DNA of 64,000 nt from Numida meleagris (Eukaryota; Chordata; Aves; Galliformes; Numididae), in assembly GCF_002078875.1 (NCBI RefSeq), contig NC_034421.1:8082365-8146364 (forward strand). The letters run 5' to 3'. Positions 1-13,881 of the stretch are shown here, in pieces (position 1 is the stretch's first letter; every line of letters starts with the position of its first letter). The notes under the pieces are model-generated. The model was not told where the DNA came from, searched no databases, and saw only the letters and a program-made list of their open reading frames with translations. Position numbers and translations under genes: made by a program.

Positions 1-3000
1 CCTCTTCCCACACGTTTTTTAATGACTGTTCCGCTTTTCTTTCTCAAATCTCTCCCAAATTCACTTTAGCCCATTAAGTTTGTAAACATTAACTCAGAGT
101 GATGATGCAGCTTTACATTTACACAAAAAAGATAGAATGCCAGGGCTTTTGTGAGGTTGCTTTGAACCAAACAACTTGGTATTGCTATAATAATAATAAA
201 AATTATGGAGTGGCTTTAATTATGTTGCACATAATAGTTTGGCAGTGAAACGATTTTGAAGAAAAATCTATTCCCAAAGTGCCCATGAGCCAAAAATTAG
301 ATAATGAAGGAAGAAGATTAAAAATGATCATTGTTGGGATTATCTTTGAGCTCTTGCATGAATAAAACAAAGTTCTGAAATATACAAGCAGGTGAAGGTA
401 GTTTGTGGCATCTGTAGGTATATATCAAGAAGTCTTGTTATAAATTTTACAGCATCTTTTGCCACTGTGGGTATTTAACTTGCAGATGAATTACTTTTTG
501 CTTTTATCAAATGCATCATATGTGGATAAAATTTTTGCAAATCACAAGCTATTCGCCCTGAGTTTGTTATATGGTTAGATATTTGAAATAATGTCTTTGT
601 ACCGATGTGATTTTCTACCTTTGACCTGACACTGTTCTTCTAGGGGGACAGTGTGTTGGAGGCATTTTGATAAACAATGCCAAAGTGACAGATTTAGGCT
701 TTAAATGAAATTGTGTTCCATAAACTGTGAAACAAAGAGTCATAATTTACCCCTAGCTACATACATTTCAGGGAAAATTATCTTTCATGCTTTGATCTAC
801 ACTGTATCATTTTACTGAGTGCCCTCGTGTGTAATATCAATCAAATCCACTGAAGATGTGTGAGAATCTCATTTAACATCAGAGAATACAAATCATAGAT
901 TCATCTGCCTGGTAGGAAGGAAAATGTTCCAGGAGTCCCCCTTTCCCCAATTACAAGTGAGTTATATTTGTAAAACTCCAGAGCAGCGCTCTGGCGGTCT
1001 CAGTCTTTATTTATCTGTTTGGGTTGGCTGCACGTGGGAGACTTGGTCCTGGACTGCCTGGGAGCCCCTGGAACCTACCTGACAGATCCATTTCTTGTCA
1101 CTTGTTCCCTGACCAAGGGCTGGATCCGGTGATGGACTGAAGGTGGGATGTTGCGTGTTCCTGTTCACCATCGAGTGCCTTCAGGCACTGCTGGCAGTGA
1201 GCTCACCCAGTGTGCTGGTGAAGGACTGTCCTCGTGGACTGGCCCAAGGGGATACCCTGGGAAGGCTGTTTCAGGATGCAGTGCCCCTGCTGCACTCAGG
1301 GCAAAGGGAAAGAAAACAGAGGGAAGCAGTCTGTTCTGAAAGACTTTTAAAGGTAGAATGAGTGGTTGTGTGCAAGGTGGGGAGTCTTCATGCAGGGCAA
1401 CGCTTCCCTTTAAATACGCTATTTTCCAGTCATAGCTTACTATCTCTTCTTCGATATTTGTAGCTATTTCAGTGTGTTGCCAGGGAAATAAGGCCTGTGA
1501 TGTGATAAATTCTGTGCTAGAACTTCAGTCCCATGACAAATGAGATCAGAGATCAGAGAGGAAAACATTTTTTTTTTTTAAAATGCCAGCAGTGGTGCTA
1601 ATGAGCAGTGGTAGGAGGGGAGCGAACTCTGTGAGGCAGGAGGCCTTGCAGAGCCTCTGAGAATGTGCAAACCTTTTCCCCTTTTGTTTCTTCAGCTGGA
1701 AGAAAGATTTTAATGATTGTCCGTAAAAGAACACTTATTTGGAAGAGCTGTGCAAGCTGCATTAGTGATGAGAAAAGAGGAAAAGGCAGACGTCATTCCT
1801 CTTCGTCCGGACACGGCTTCCCTGTCTGCCTGCCAGCAGGGCCCCAGCTTGCTGGGAATGGGAGGTGGCCGCTGTCGTCTGATCCATCTGGTGTGCACAG
1901 GGCACTTGGTACTGCTGTAAACTGATGATTACAAAATGCCATACAGCGACTACATTTAGCTTAGGGGGAAAAAAAAAAAAAAGGCGGAGGAGGTGCAGAA
2001 AGAGGAGAAAACTTCTCACCCAGGCTGTAGAGATCTGTGTCCTTGCACCCGCTTTTGGCTGGAAGAGAAGCTGCAGAATGAAGTTATTTAGCTTACTAAA
2101 CCCTTCTGTGTCAGCTGCTCTACCTGTAATTACCCACTGAGATGATCCCACAGTGATACATATAGGCTTGTGGCTCTGGGTACTAAAAGATTTGATTGGT
2201 CTCAGAAAACATTCCAGCGTGCTTAACCCCCATTTTGCCTTGTCTCCGTTTTCCTGATCATTCCTAACATTGCAAGAGGAAAGGCTTAGGAAAAGATGCT
2301 GAGAAATGAGATTGATTTGAATTTTTCTGTTGTTTGCGCATTCCTTTTGTTTTGATTTTTAATTTCTTAATAATTAATGCCCTTTAAACAAAAATATTCC
2401 TGAATAACATAGCTTCAGGTGAACAGGCCTTAAAACTGCTGAGAAGTAGATCTTTCCAAGTGCCATTTTTTTTTGCTTAGAATACTGCTTGTTTGTCTAG
2501 GCTCTTTGAGCTGCCTGGGAGGAGGGATGTCTGTGGCTTCAGGGAGGTAGTGGGTGACAGATGCCCTGCAGGGTAAACTGGGTGCTTCAAGGAGAGCATG
2601 ATGCCCTTCTGATCCTGCCTTCAGCCTTTGATGGAGCTGATCTAGGGGGAAGCCTGCAAGGCTGCCATGTGATTTTTTTTTTTTTCATTGTCATTTTATT
2701 GTTCTCTGCTTTGAGCTGATTTGATATTAGGACAAGGATTGAAGAGGTTTTCACCTTTGCTCATAATCTCCTGTCCTTGATTTTGGACTAGTAAGAAATA
2801 ATTTGGTCTGCAAGTGCATTAAGGGATGCTGTTGCTGTGTGCTCTTAAGTGGCAATAATTCTGAGAATAACATTAACTTTGGTTAGCAATCCAAAATCTT
2901 CAAGAATGTGTCTTCCCCTGTGGGAGCATTGGAGGGACAGTGCCAGCTGTTAACCTTATCTCTTTGTCCTGGATGATCTCTGAGGCAAATGCAAGCTCCT

Positions 3001-6000
3001 GGTGGGAGACTGCAGTGCTCAGGGCAAGGACACCCCGTGCTCTGAGGCTTTTTGGAGTTTTTGTAATATGGACAATAAAGCCCCAGAACTTAGTCTGTGT
3101 GGAGATGAAAAATTCTTTATGTTCTTAATGATAGCAGAACAACTATAGAGGTTCGGGTTTGGTATTCCTTATTCTGTAGCATGGTGGGAACCTGCTGTGT
3201 ATACGTATGGATACCAAAGTCCTCTCCTCTTCTGTTCCTGGCTGCTTGTACAGATATCAACAAGTGTGCTTGTAGCCTATATCAGCTATCTGTATTTTGG
3301 TGTGAGAACGTGGAATGTTCAGAACTGAGATAGAAAGCCTGTTTTAAACATGCTGGGAGGGAGCATCTGCAAAAAAAGAATCACAAGAGTGACTAACATC
3401 TGCCCCTTTAGAGGAAATTGCCAATGTTCCCATTTTATATCAGATAAATCTTTGAGTGCTGCAATGTTTACATATTTAAATGCAGATTTGAAATGGAAGA
3501 AGTGACTAATTAATTTAGCTTGAGCTCTTAACATTCGCATTGTTTTTAATTTTAATTGAACATTGTGTTCCCAGGGTTAGTGATTTTTACTGCAGTTCAG
3601 AACGTGCTGTAAGTAGTTTTGTGTGTAGGAAGGGCAAAAAAAAAAAGGCTGTGAAAGAGAGGAACGTATGGAATTGCTGCAAGGAATCTGAAAACAAAAG
3701 GCTCTGCTGTTACTCCAGTGTTTCTCCTCTGCATCTCTTATACCTTTCAAATATTCATATTCATTGCAGTTATCGTGTCAGCCCAGACGCATGCCCCCTA
3801 TGTAACCCATGTAGGCTTTTACCTAACCACTTTCTCCAGCCCTTGAAGTTCTGTGTGTCCTCATCCCCACTGCTCTGGCCCCCAGTCCCATTTTCCAGCA
3901 CAGAAGAGCAGCATGGTACCCAACACGAACGCAAGTGGGATTGCACAAGGCTGCTGCACTGGTGCTTCCCTGGCAAGGAAGATATCAGAATCAGCCTGCA
4001 GCCTGCCACAGCTTCTGGCAGATTAATGCAGAGGGGCAGGAAGGCAAGTACTTGTGTAATAATACTTTTCTCTTGTTTCTCTAAAAGGAAAAAAAGAAAA
4101 AAAAAAAAAGACTTCTATTCTGATACTGCTGCCGTCTGACATTGGACTGCAATTGCATAGGTTAGCTGCAATAAAAAGGCAAACAAGGTCTGTGTATCAC
4201 CACAGAGCAAAATGCACTAGGAATTGGTAAGATTAGAATTGCATGTGCAAGTCGCTTCTTTCTGCTCTTGTCTCTTCTGAGTGTAAACTCTTTTTGGCTT
4301 GGATCGGCTCTTACACACATTAGAGACCATGTTTTTGTGTCATACTTAGCATTTGTAGGTAATTTTGGCCTGTGGGTGATAAAGCAGTATGAATAATGGC
4401 ATTTCTAGAAGGGTGAAGAAGACAGAAGTCCAGAGAAGCAAGTCTGGAAGCTGGCCTGTGCTCCAACACAATGGGCAATTCGTGTCTTGTAAATCAAACT
4501 GGGTTCATGTTTTAGACTTTTTCTATCCTTTCCATAACTCACAGGGATGGTGGTTCTCATATACAAAATTCTGGAAATAAGCTGTAAGAACCCTATCTGC
4601 CAGGGAAGGGAAAACCTTCCTCTGCAAAAAGAGCTGCCCTACAAGTGGGTCGACTTCACATATAAAGCAGTCTGTAGCAGTTACTGTAAGCAGTGGATCT
4701 CCTGTTCTCGCTTTTGGTAGCTGGAATGTTCTCTCCTGCCCCCCTTCATTTGTAGCAAAGTCTAAGTAAAAGTCTGGTTAAAAAATCAAAATAAAACAAG
4801 ACTACCAAACCATATGGAGTTTGGCCACTTATTTCCTTAGTTTCAGCTTAATTGGCCTAAAGAGGGTCAAGATACAGCATGTCACTGAGGAACAAGGTGT
4901 ATGGTGAAACTATGCTGACATCACAGCTATTACTGAACGATAAAGTAAATAGCTGTTTGAACTAATGGTGTAGATTCTTAACGGCACTGGGAAACCTTAA
5001 CTTCTCAATAGAAAATATGGAAACAGAAGTTGACAGATTCATATAATGATCCAAGTTAATGTTGTTTCTGCTTGAGCAGACAATTCTGATTTAAAGGTAA
5101 GCCTGCCTGTGGTATGCTTTTCACTAGCTGTCAATCAAGGGAGACAAGGGGCTCCACAAAACCTGCTCCACTGTGTTGCACATCAGCTTTCCACGAGACA
5201 GTTCAGCCTGTTCTGCATTTCTTGTGCTCCTAAAATCCCTCTGGGATTTCTGCTGTGGGGTTTGAGGAAACTTAAATCTCACTACAGAAAGATAAGGAGA
5301 GGAGACAGTAGCAGCACTGTGTGAAAACACTTGGTAGTGCTTCTTCTAATTTTAGACTTTAGGAGGAAAATAATTGTCAAAAAGATTGCATATTAATGTG
5401 CAGAGCAATGTGCTGATGTCAATTTAAAGCTAAAATGTATCTGAAGATCCAGCTTTTGTGAGTCTTGCTGGCAGTTACTTGCCTCTTATATACAAGCAAT
5501 AGCTCACTGCATTATGACATAATGTGTCACTTTCAGGAGGATCTGGCAATACATCACTATCAATTGCAGGGAACAGATTTCACCCCCTGCAGGAAGATAA
5601 AAATTAAATCACTTATTTTATGGAAGGATGCTTGGTGAGTGCTGGAGAATTGCTCATCCATTCCTCCCAGTGTTGCTTGTGGGGTTTCTGCCATGAGAAA
5701 TCTGCCATGCACTTGGATTCCTCAGTGTCATGTGTCTGGATGAACGATGTCTGTTTTCATCTCAGTGATGACTACAGATAAATTTATCAGAAGCTCAGAC
5801 TGGACAGCTATGCATTTATTTAAATGAAAAAAATTAATAGAACAAGTGTTTGTTATTAGCCACATGCTGGTTCAGCAAAGATCATCTTTCTTGTGCTCTC
5901 CTCTCCTCTTTTTTCAAGTTGAACAGAATTACCTTTGCTCTTTTCTTTCTTATCACAGCCCATTATGGCTAAAATGTACCCTTCTCTAAAACCTGTGTAC

Positions 6001-6379
6001 CTCTTGGTCTTCCCCTTTCTCCCATTGCTTACCAAAGGTTCAGCATCAATACTGAGAAGACAGAAGTACGCTTTCATAATTTTATAGCATTCATTAGTTT
6101 CTATTCTATGATATTTATATTTGCAAGAGAAATGAGAAAAAGGTGATTAAATAAACGAAAGGCTGTGCTGAAAATGTTGATGGTGCAGAGTTTTCACAGG
6201 CGTAGCACAACAGAACTGTTTGCATGTTTTAGCTGGATTCAAGCTCTAATAGCCCTAATCTCCAGACTCTGCTGCTGCTGACTGGTTGAACTGATACAAT
6301 TTTCTCATCTTGTAGGAACCAGTCTGTCCTCTTTTCATTTGTTCTTGCTTTGGTCTTTGTAATCCAGCTTCAACTGTGA

Positions 6380-6397
6380 CTTGGCTTTAAAGCCAAG
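6380..6397. repeat. Perfect 18-bp palindrome
   Basis: The sequence CTTGGCTTTAAAGCCAAG equals its own reverse complement over all 18 bases, with no spacer. The flanking bases (A on both sides) do not extend it. A perfect 9+9 palindrome is expected about 0.25 times by chance in a window this size, so it is mildly notable. It could be a dimeric protein binding site or chance; no neighbouring gene supports a function. Confidence 0.9.
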
Positions 6398-9300
6398 AAT
6401 TTCCCAAACATCAAATTGTCTGGGAGAGGCTCTAGTAGAAGGAATGAAATGACATTCCTAGTCAGTTCTTTGTGGTCACTATTTTTCACCGCTTCTTCAT
6501 CATCTTTGGCTGTGGGTTTCAGACCATTTGTGATTTCTGCATGCCTCATAGCTGAGCGTGTGTTGTGTACTTCATTCTGTAGAAGCTAAAATTCCTGGAA
6601 CTCTTTGGGAACATATGCTGGAGCAAACTTTATTCATGTTGGTTCACTTTTCCTCTTGTTTCTTTAACTGGCTGGCTCTGCTGATTTTACTGCCTTCCAG
6701 CTTCTGGTTCCAGTGGCTTGCATTTTGACCTGAACTTCATTGTTATGCTGAAATGATCTCTTGGGTCAATAGCAGGAAGTCACTTGTGCTTAAAAACAGT
6801 TGCTGGAGACACAGTACAGCAATTTGGAAAAGGAAACGTGTTTTTCTGTGACTAGATACCATGAGGTACTTGTACCTGGACAGCTTTGCAAGTGGTGGGT
6901 GTTGCAGGTTTGCTTTCTCTCCTTCACTACTGAAAACTCTTGCCATTTTCTGTGAAACATTATTTGAATATAGCAGCATCACTTTTTACTTCAGAAGGCA
7001 ATGTTTACTGGCAGGAACTAAAGCAACTATTAGGATTACCTTCTGTTCTACATCTGGAGAAGTAGGTGGTGACAGGGGTATCAGTGCTGCTGTATAGGAA
7101 GCCTTACTATTCTCCATAGCTCTTGAAAGGCAAAGATGCATCTGTTCTGCTTTTTACTGCAGACCAGTGACTTGTTCAGTGTTTCTATTCTTAATTTTAA
7201 TCTCTGCCACTCAGACAGAAACTGATGTCCACAATGAGTTGATTGAACCCCCCAGTATTACAGCTTTAACCACTGTCATTATAGAAGTATATTACATGTG
7301 TAAAATAACTTGAGGTAGAAAAAGGGCTGTTGTTCATTTCCAGTCTTTCAGAGCAACCAATTTAGCACGATATGAATGGGATTTTTGAATTCTTTGCTTT
7401 GGTCTTCTGCTAGTTAGGGGCCAGGAATACTTCAGGGGTAAGAAAGCTGAAAAAACCGCGTGGCTGAGCTTATTATTTAATCTACAGTTTGAATGGAAAA
7501 ATCTCTACAGTTCATTGCTGTCTTTGAATATTGTTTCATTTTTTTCCTAATATTCTATAGCTCTTGCTTTTAGCTGATAATGTCATTTAGCTCTGTTTAT
7601 TCTCGTTAGAGAGTGCTCAGGGATGCATTTGTTAAGGGAGTTTTACCAATGTGAATAATTTGTTGAGATGAAGGACATCACTGAGCACATTAAATCCGGT
7701 CTCTTCTAACAGCTCTGAAGGATATGTGTGTGTGCGTGACTACTTGCACACACTCTCACTCTCTGTTTTCTGCTTAGTGTTAAAGATTTCAGAAGAACCA
7801 AATCATGAAAGTCACAGAACATCTGTTTCTGTGGCAGCACCAGATCCATATATTCACTTTCTAGTAAGCTGTTTGTGGAGGCAGATGAGACTACAGCAAA
7901 ATAGCTGTGCCATTCTATTAAAAGTTGACTCAAAACTTTTTGTTTTCCATCCCCAACATCCATTCTTCCCAAAACGATGAGCCTTTTCCATGCAGTATCT
8001 CCTCTGTCTTCTATTATAAGTGTTTTCAGCATTGGAAGATATTCCAGCGTAAAGGTAACTGTTTCCTGAGACCCAGTGTGGGTGCAGTCCAGGAAATGGT
8101 TTTTAATTTTGATAGAAACAAACAACAAAGTGAGACTGAAATTTTAAGGTGTAGAAACAATTTCTGGATGAAAGTGGAGCCCATGTAAAGTTTAGTAGTG
8201 TAGCCTATCCACCAATTACAGGTGGTTTCAGGTTCTGCCAGGTAAATACATCTTATTGCTGCATCTAAGCTATGGCCTCTCAGTCAACTTTGAGGGATTA
8301 TTTTCATTCATACAAGCTCATTCCAGTTTCTGCAGGAAACCCAACTGGGCTGTGCAGTGTCATATAGCACAGAGCTTCTATGCTTCTGTTTGTTTCCCTT
8401 TTTGTGAGGAAAGCAAATCCTGTAATGTCTGTAGCAGAGCAGTTGGGGTGTATATTAGTTGTGGATTAGGAATGCTGTATTTTTGTTATTTGCATGAAGT
8501 TATGAAAATAATTGTTCCATTTGTAGTTTTTTAAAATAGATGTTATTATTTTAAAGAAATGACTTCAGAGGATTCTTTTCCCAAAGTTCATCTAGTATAT
8601 ATTTGATTGATTTTGATTTATGCAGAAAGCTTTTGAAAGGAAAGGGAACATCCCCTCAGGCTCCCTGCTATCTCCTCAAATGCTCTTTAATGATCTTGAA
8701 TTTTCTTTTTGTTTTGCTACGAAGGCATCCCTTATCTAATTTCTGAGCACACAAAAGTACCGGTCCAGAGATGGTCTTGTTCCAGAGATGCAATGTACTG
8801 TAGCAGGTGGTGATCAATAGCATTAGATTAGTTTGGTCAGGGTAATAAAATCTGTACCTGTCAGCTGCTTCATATATCAGATAATGCCAAGCAAAAACTG
8901 AAGTCGTATCAAAACGTGTACGTGGTATAGTTTGGCAATAAATTCGTAACAAAGGCTCATGGAGTTTTGTACCAGAATAACTTCTCAACTCCAGTCTTAG
9001 AAAAACCCTGACATGAAATGAGAAAAAAGGAAAAAGAGAAATCCTTACCATCCTCTTTTGCTCCTGATGTAAAGAAATTATTTGTAGGCGAAGGGTGTGC
9101 TCTTGCTGTTTGGTGTGGTACAGTGGGATGAGAGTGAAAGAAAGAAGGGATCAGCACGAGGAGAAGCTGTGTCACTCTTGGTACCTAGATTTTTTTTTTT
9201 TCAGCTGCTGTTATGTTAAATAATGTCAGGATTTAAATAGTTCTTTATAACCTTTGTAATCATTGTGTACACCTTGTAGCCATTGCTTGTATGTAACTGG

Positions 9301-10478
9301 AAAAATCTACACAGCATTTTGATTATCTGGTGAATACCAGCATTAGCCAGATACAGGAAAGCACCATAGTTCTGCAACAGCCTTTAAGACCTCCTCAGAT
9401 TTTAAGAGGAGGCAATGCTAAAGCTTCCAAATATTATTAAACCTTTCTCATTAGTTTTAAAATGAGTCTGTAACTGGCGCTTGCAAATTTTGCTTGCACC
9501 AGTTCAGCAGGATGACGACTATTTTCTACAAATAAAACCATGGTTGTATATTCCAACATACACAGCTCATTTCCTGAAATCAGGATTGCTGAAACTCCTT
9601 TTCCCTGCACATCACCTACCTTGTCTTCTCTTTACTGTAGACCTACTAGTAAAAAATAAAAATCAAAAGCATAATAGTTTTCTTATGAAAATTGAAATAT
9701 TAACATCTAGATTACATAATCTGTATTGCTCTGTACTTTTTCTACTTACTTATTTAGAATTTTGCTTATTTAGAAACTCAAATTCCCATTAAACTTTTTT
9801 CATTTGTTAGCAATCTGTAGCCAAACTCTTCTTCTGTGCACCTCAAGGTGATCAGGAATTGGATCATCACGGAGCAAACATCTGATGGGAATCCTGCACT
9901 GCCATAGTTCTGTCTTGTGTCCATAAATGTATTGTTGGGAAAAACACACTGTGTGGCTGCTGGTTCAGTCTGGGAGCAAGCACAGGTTGCTCTGAGTAAA
10001 TAAGGTGTTGCCTGACTTGGCTTTATAGATGTCAAGTACGAATACATAGTTCATATGAAATATTTAACCCTTGTCTGAATCTACTTGTAAGCACAAATTC
10101 CAATTTTCTTACAGAAATGTTGCTCTTAGCATAGCTCATTCTGCCAGAGGTATAGACATGCAAAAAATGCAACTCTCTCAGGAAACAGAGCCCGAATGTC
10201 CTTTTCCTTGCAAACAGTCAGTACTTTCTGCTTCCCAGTATCATGCTTTCTTAATTAGAGCAGAGGCATTGCTGAAGGTCACCACCTGTGACACTTGGTT
10301 TCACTTGGGCTGGATGTTGCCCAAAGGAATCAGAGGCTCCTGCTGTCACAGGGATGCATTGGCAGCACAGGCAAAGTTCTCAACTTGCAGCCTCTGTGAA
10401 GAGGGATTCAGAAAGAAAATGTGCATCACATTTCTCAGAGATACTGTGTGGCTGTTGCCCGAGATTTGAAATCCTAGT

Positions 10479-10498
10479 TCTTTTTAGGTCTTTTTAGG
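10479..10498 (+). repeat. Two-copy 10-bp tandem repeat
   Basis: The 10-base unit TCTTTTTAGG occurs twice head to tail with no mismatch. It is probably a small slippage or microduplication event. It sits about 20 bases upstream of a longer pyrimidine tract. No function is suggested. Confidence 0.85.
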
Positions 10499-10518
10499 TT
10501 GTAAAATTTGTGAGGTTA

Positions 10519-10546
10519 TTTTTTTTCTTTTTCTTTTTTCTTCTTT
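10519..10546 (+). repeat. T-rich polypyrimidine tract, 28 nt
   Basis: This is an uninterrupted run of T and C, mostly T, with no purine for 28 bases. It resembles a pyrimidine tract of a splice acceptor, but no AG with an open frame follows closely, so I treat it as low-complexity sequence. Confidence 0.8.
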
Positions 10547-10799
10547 ACAATCAAGTGGTTTTAACTTTTTAATTTGTATCTGTTCTGTAGCGAGAATGGC
10601 CATTAGTGAGAAGCAAAATACATACGTGCTGAGGTTCACAGGATATTATATTTTTACTGAAGTTTTAATGCTCACCCATGAAATTTGGATTTGGGTAAAA
10701 AAAACAAACAAACACATTTTTGCAACATAATTAAATGCGGAAATGGAGAGCAGAAATGCGAAGGTGATGATATGAAGACCTTGGAAAAGGGAACCTGTA

Positions 10800-10851
10800 A
10801 TGTCACTTGTATGTCACTAATGTCACAATGTAAGTTGCATGTTGCAACTTA
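10800..10851 (+). other. Three ATGTCAC motifs followed by a 9-bp hairpin
   Basis: ATGTCAC occurs at 10800-10806, 10811-10817 and 10820-10826. It is followed by a perfect inverted repeat with 9-bp arms, TAAGTTGCA at 10831-10839 and its complement at 10843-10851, around a 3-base spacer. The complement of TGTCA is TGACA, the known core for TALE homeodomain proteins such as MEIS, PREP and TGIF. A clustered binding site is therefore possible but unproven. Confidence 0.3.
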
Positions 10852-11490
10852 TCTAAAAGGAGTTTTGCCTCCACATACAGTGTTATTCTGGCACAAGACC
10901 TGAGAGCCATGGCCAAGCTCTACACATATCTGGTATGAACTGGTGCAGCTCAACTAAAGGCATCTCTGTCTGGTAGGAATGGATGTTGGTCCATTTTTCT
11001 TTCTCTGTAGTAAACCTATTTTGTTCTTAAATGTCTGCATGGTGTTACAGGGATAATTTCAATATTATTATTCAACTGAAATTTGTGATACTTGCATAAC
11101 ATAATTTCATATAATTTTGTTAGGCCTTTGAGCTACCTGACTAAATCTCTGCCATTCAACCAGACAGGAAATTAAAAAAAGTGTACCTGAGAAATTTTCT
11201 TTGTAATATTTCTTTGGAAACTGTTGTGAGTTAATATTAAGTTTGCAAAGGCATCGATATATCCCATAAATGGCCTTTTACCTTATAGCTAATGCACCTT
11301 CCAGATACTTTTAGGTTGTTGGAGCCATTTCAGTTTTATGTCAGTGGTTACAGCGGGTAAACTGTTAGCTTTGATTTATGTTTTGTAGCAGTTTTGACTC
11401 CTGCTCAATTGACAATACATATCTTCTCAGAGGGTAGATTTGTGCTGTACTGTCAGTATCTCTTCAATTTCTGGTTGACTCTTTCTTAAA

Positions 11491-11691
11491 ATCCATAGAA
11501 TTGTTTGAGTTGGAAGGGGCCCTTAAAGGTCAGTAGTCCAACTCCCTTGTGCTGAATGGACACGTACAGCTCCATCAGGTTGCACAGAGCCTGGTCCAGC
11601 CTGACCTTGAGCGTCTCAAAGGACTGGACATTCACCATCCCACTGGCAACCTGTTCCAGTGCTTCACTACCTTTATCATTCATCTCCTCAC
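11491..11691 (-). mobile_element. CR1 LINE fragment, 3' end, minus strand
   Basis: Read on the plus strand this begins with the reverse complement of the CR1 terminus: an ATAGAATTGTTTGAGTTGG block, then GGAAGGGGCCCTTAAAGGTCA, 'agtccaactccc', 'tgcacagagcctggtccagcctgacc', and 'cctgttccagtgcttcactacc'. These are the conserved blocks of the avian CR1 3' untranslated region, so the element's sense strand is minus. It is about 200 bp and cut off at its 5' side, which is usual because CR1 copies are mostly 5'-truncated during target-primed reverse transcription. No reverse-transcriptase coding sequence remains, so it cannot move on its own. The overlapping minus-strand open frame is part of the element and not a gene. 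Confidence 0.95.
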
Positions 11692-13881
11692 GTTTTGTTA
11701 AGCCACAGCCTATGTGAGAGTTCTGCAGCACTATTGTGTGATGCCTAGTCTAGCTTTTATATGTTGCTAGGATCAGAGAAGAGCAATAATTACCCTGTTC
11801 CCAGCAATCATCTTCTGTTTCAAGGAAACTTTTCTTAATGCCAATGTGAGAAGCAATCCAATGCTATTTGGTGTTGAGGAAGGTAACAATGTGAAGCAGT
11901 TTCTGTTCCTGTATGAGCAGTGTGTTTCCTAGCAGATGGCTATTTAGCCTCTGAAATGGTCTGCAGGGTCTTGGCTGATGGGTGACAGCAGAAACTCCTC
12001 CTGGGTTGCACACATCCTTGGGGTGGTTCTACTGAGCATTGGAGTATTTCAACTGGAGAGACTGACTGCTCTTCTGTCCTGCGTTTATGCCCTGGCTCTC
12101 CAATTGCATTGTTTAAAATGAATTATTGTAAAGTATGGAGTTAATGTTTAGCATGTTAAAGAACATCTGCTGTTAACCTACTAAGGACTTTGTTTAGAAG
12201 GAAGTATGTGTATAGGACTAGAACATCCCTTTGAGAAAGAGAAGTTTGATGTAGGTGGAAAGCTTGCTAATTCATTGTCTGTGCTGAAGTTGATAAACCA
12301 TTCAATTTATTTTTTCTCTTAAGCCTCCTCAACTTTGTTTTTTAAACCTTTTCCCAAACTTCTTTACATGGTAGGAGTTTCTCTTGGAGAGAAGTTTCTC
12401 TTACAGTCTTCTTTTGCAAGTATGTTTCTCCAGTAATCTCTCAGTCAACTGGCATATTTTTATTCTTCTGTCAAAATGCAATAGCTTAATTTAGATCTAT
12501 GAATCTTACTTGTCTACAGTCGTATAAATATATATATAGACCAACTCCTTTCTGCGAGTATATCTTTCATCTTAGTCCTCTATTTCTGCGTCTACTGTTG
12601 CACCTCTGACAACTATTTTAGTCCTCTGATTATGGTTAGAATAACAGTTAAAGCTTCTCAGGGTACGGTGTCTATAAATATAGAACATATCTACATAAAG
12701 AATAAAGGAAAGTTTTGAAAATGTTACTCTGTGGAGAAAAGACATAACTTTATTTATGTTTCCTTACATGAACATCGAAGCAGAATTTCCTAAGGAGTCT
12801 GTCACAATGGGAGAACTTGTAAGGGCTATCAGAATACCTTCACCTCGAGCAGTCTGACTTTTCTGAAGAGTTCTAAATGTTCCCCAGATATGTTACTCCC
12901 TTGTATTCACAAAAGCATGGGCTGCTATACAAACTTCTCATTTATACACATAGATTTTATTTTATTTTTTGCAGGATGTCTACATCTTGATTGTAAACAG
13001 TCACAATCACTATAATGCTTTTCTCTATCTTATGTCAGTGAGAAAATTCCTGTGGCCTTAATTTTAGTACAACGCATAAAACAGAATGATATCAACTTTA
13101 TTGGTAGATTTAGCATCCCGGCACACATTTGAAGTAGGCGCGTCAGGTATGAAAGACATAAACTTTGTGTATATTTGTGGTTTTAAATCTCCTTGGAAGA
13201 TAACCTTTGATAAAAAAAGTTGTTTGTGCAGTGATTGAGAAGCAGCCTGACTTTATCAAAATGACTCTTGACAAAATTACTTTTCGCACAACACAGTGAA
13301 CAAAAACCTAATTTAATTTGTTTTATGATGCATAAAGATGAGCTGGAAGGGTTTGTTTATTTCCTTTTCTGGTTCTTGACCAGAAAGATATCTTGAGCAG
13401 CTGATCTTCCTTAGTTTTGCTGAACTTGTCCTTTGAACACAGAGAAGCTTTTTAATGTCATCTTTCTCTGATTTTACTTCAGGAGAAGGATGTATGCGTG
13501 TGTTCATTTTTACTGTATAAACCCTTTTTCAGATAATTTTCCATTCTTTGGTGGGAGCTGGTGAAGCAAATAAGCAAACTAGGATTAAAATATGAATTTT
13601 AAAATGTCTTTCTTATTCCACCATTAATGTAAATGTTTCTACTTTTGTAATTGGTTATTAGTTTCCTAAGTTCTCTATTTGAATTTTCCTAGTAAGATGC
13701 AATAATCAAACTTTTTCATATTAAAGATATCCTCTTTTAAATGTTGGGAGTATCCCATGGCTTATCATCATAAAGAAATAAAATACTTTAAATCAGTTTT
13801 CCACTGACATTTTATCTTTTCCTTCATCTTTTCCTTTTTTTCTGTCATTTGTTAGATGTAAAATTACAAATTTGGTCCAAA
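11692..13881. other. Single-copy non-coding DNA between two CR1 copies
   Basis: Nothing gene-like is visible here. The stretch is AT-rich with scattered short T and A runs and a small TA-rich run near 12525-12540. No splice-flanked open frame stands out. Confidence 0.55.

Larger units (their letters stand above)
1..11490. other. Single-copy non-coding DNA, no gene recognised
   Basis: I see no coding exon, RNA gene or clear transposon here. Open frames on both strands are short (up to about 200 codons), overlap one another and have no family-like motifs. The longest, 3540-4139 on the plus strand, opens at a TTG and runs through A-rich low-complexity sequence, so it looks accidental. The stretch holds homopolymer tracts (A14 at 1969-1982, interrupted A tract at 4089-4109, T12 at 9190-9201), a pyrimidine tract near 10.5 kb, a perfect palindrome at 6380-6397 and a motif cluster at 10800-10851, listed separately. 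A short match near 890-930 to the start of an antisense CR1 tail is too weak to call. Confidence 0.6.

Noticed and set aside
880..935. Possible CR1 antisense terminus ('aatcatagattcatctgcctgg')
   Set aside because: The likeness covers about 20 bases and the following 'ggaagg...' text does not continue into CR1 sequence.
3540..4139. 199-codon open frame on the plus strand, the longest in the window
   Set aside because: It begins at TTG, runs through A-rich stretches giving Lys-rich low-complexity peptide, and has no domain or splice context. This length is expected by chance in 64 kb.
11486..11731. 81-codon minus-strand frame
   Set aside because: It lies within the CR1 3' untranslated region, which does not encode protein.
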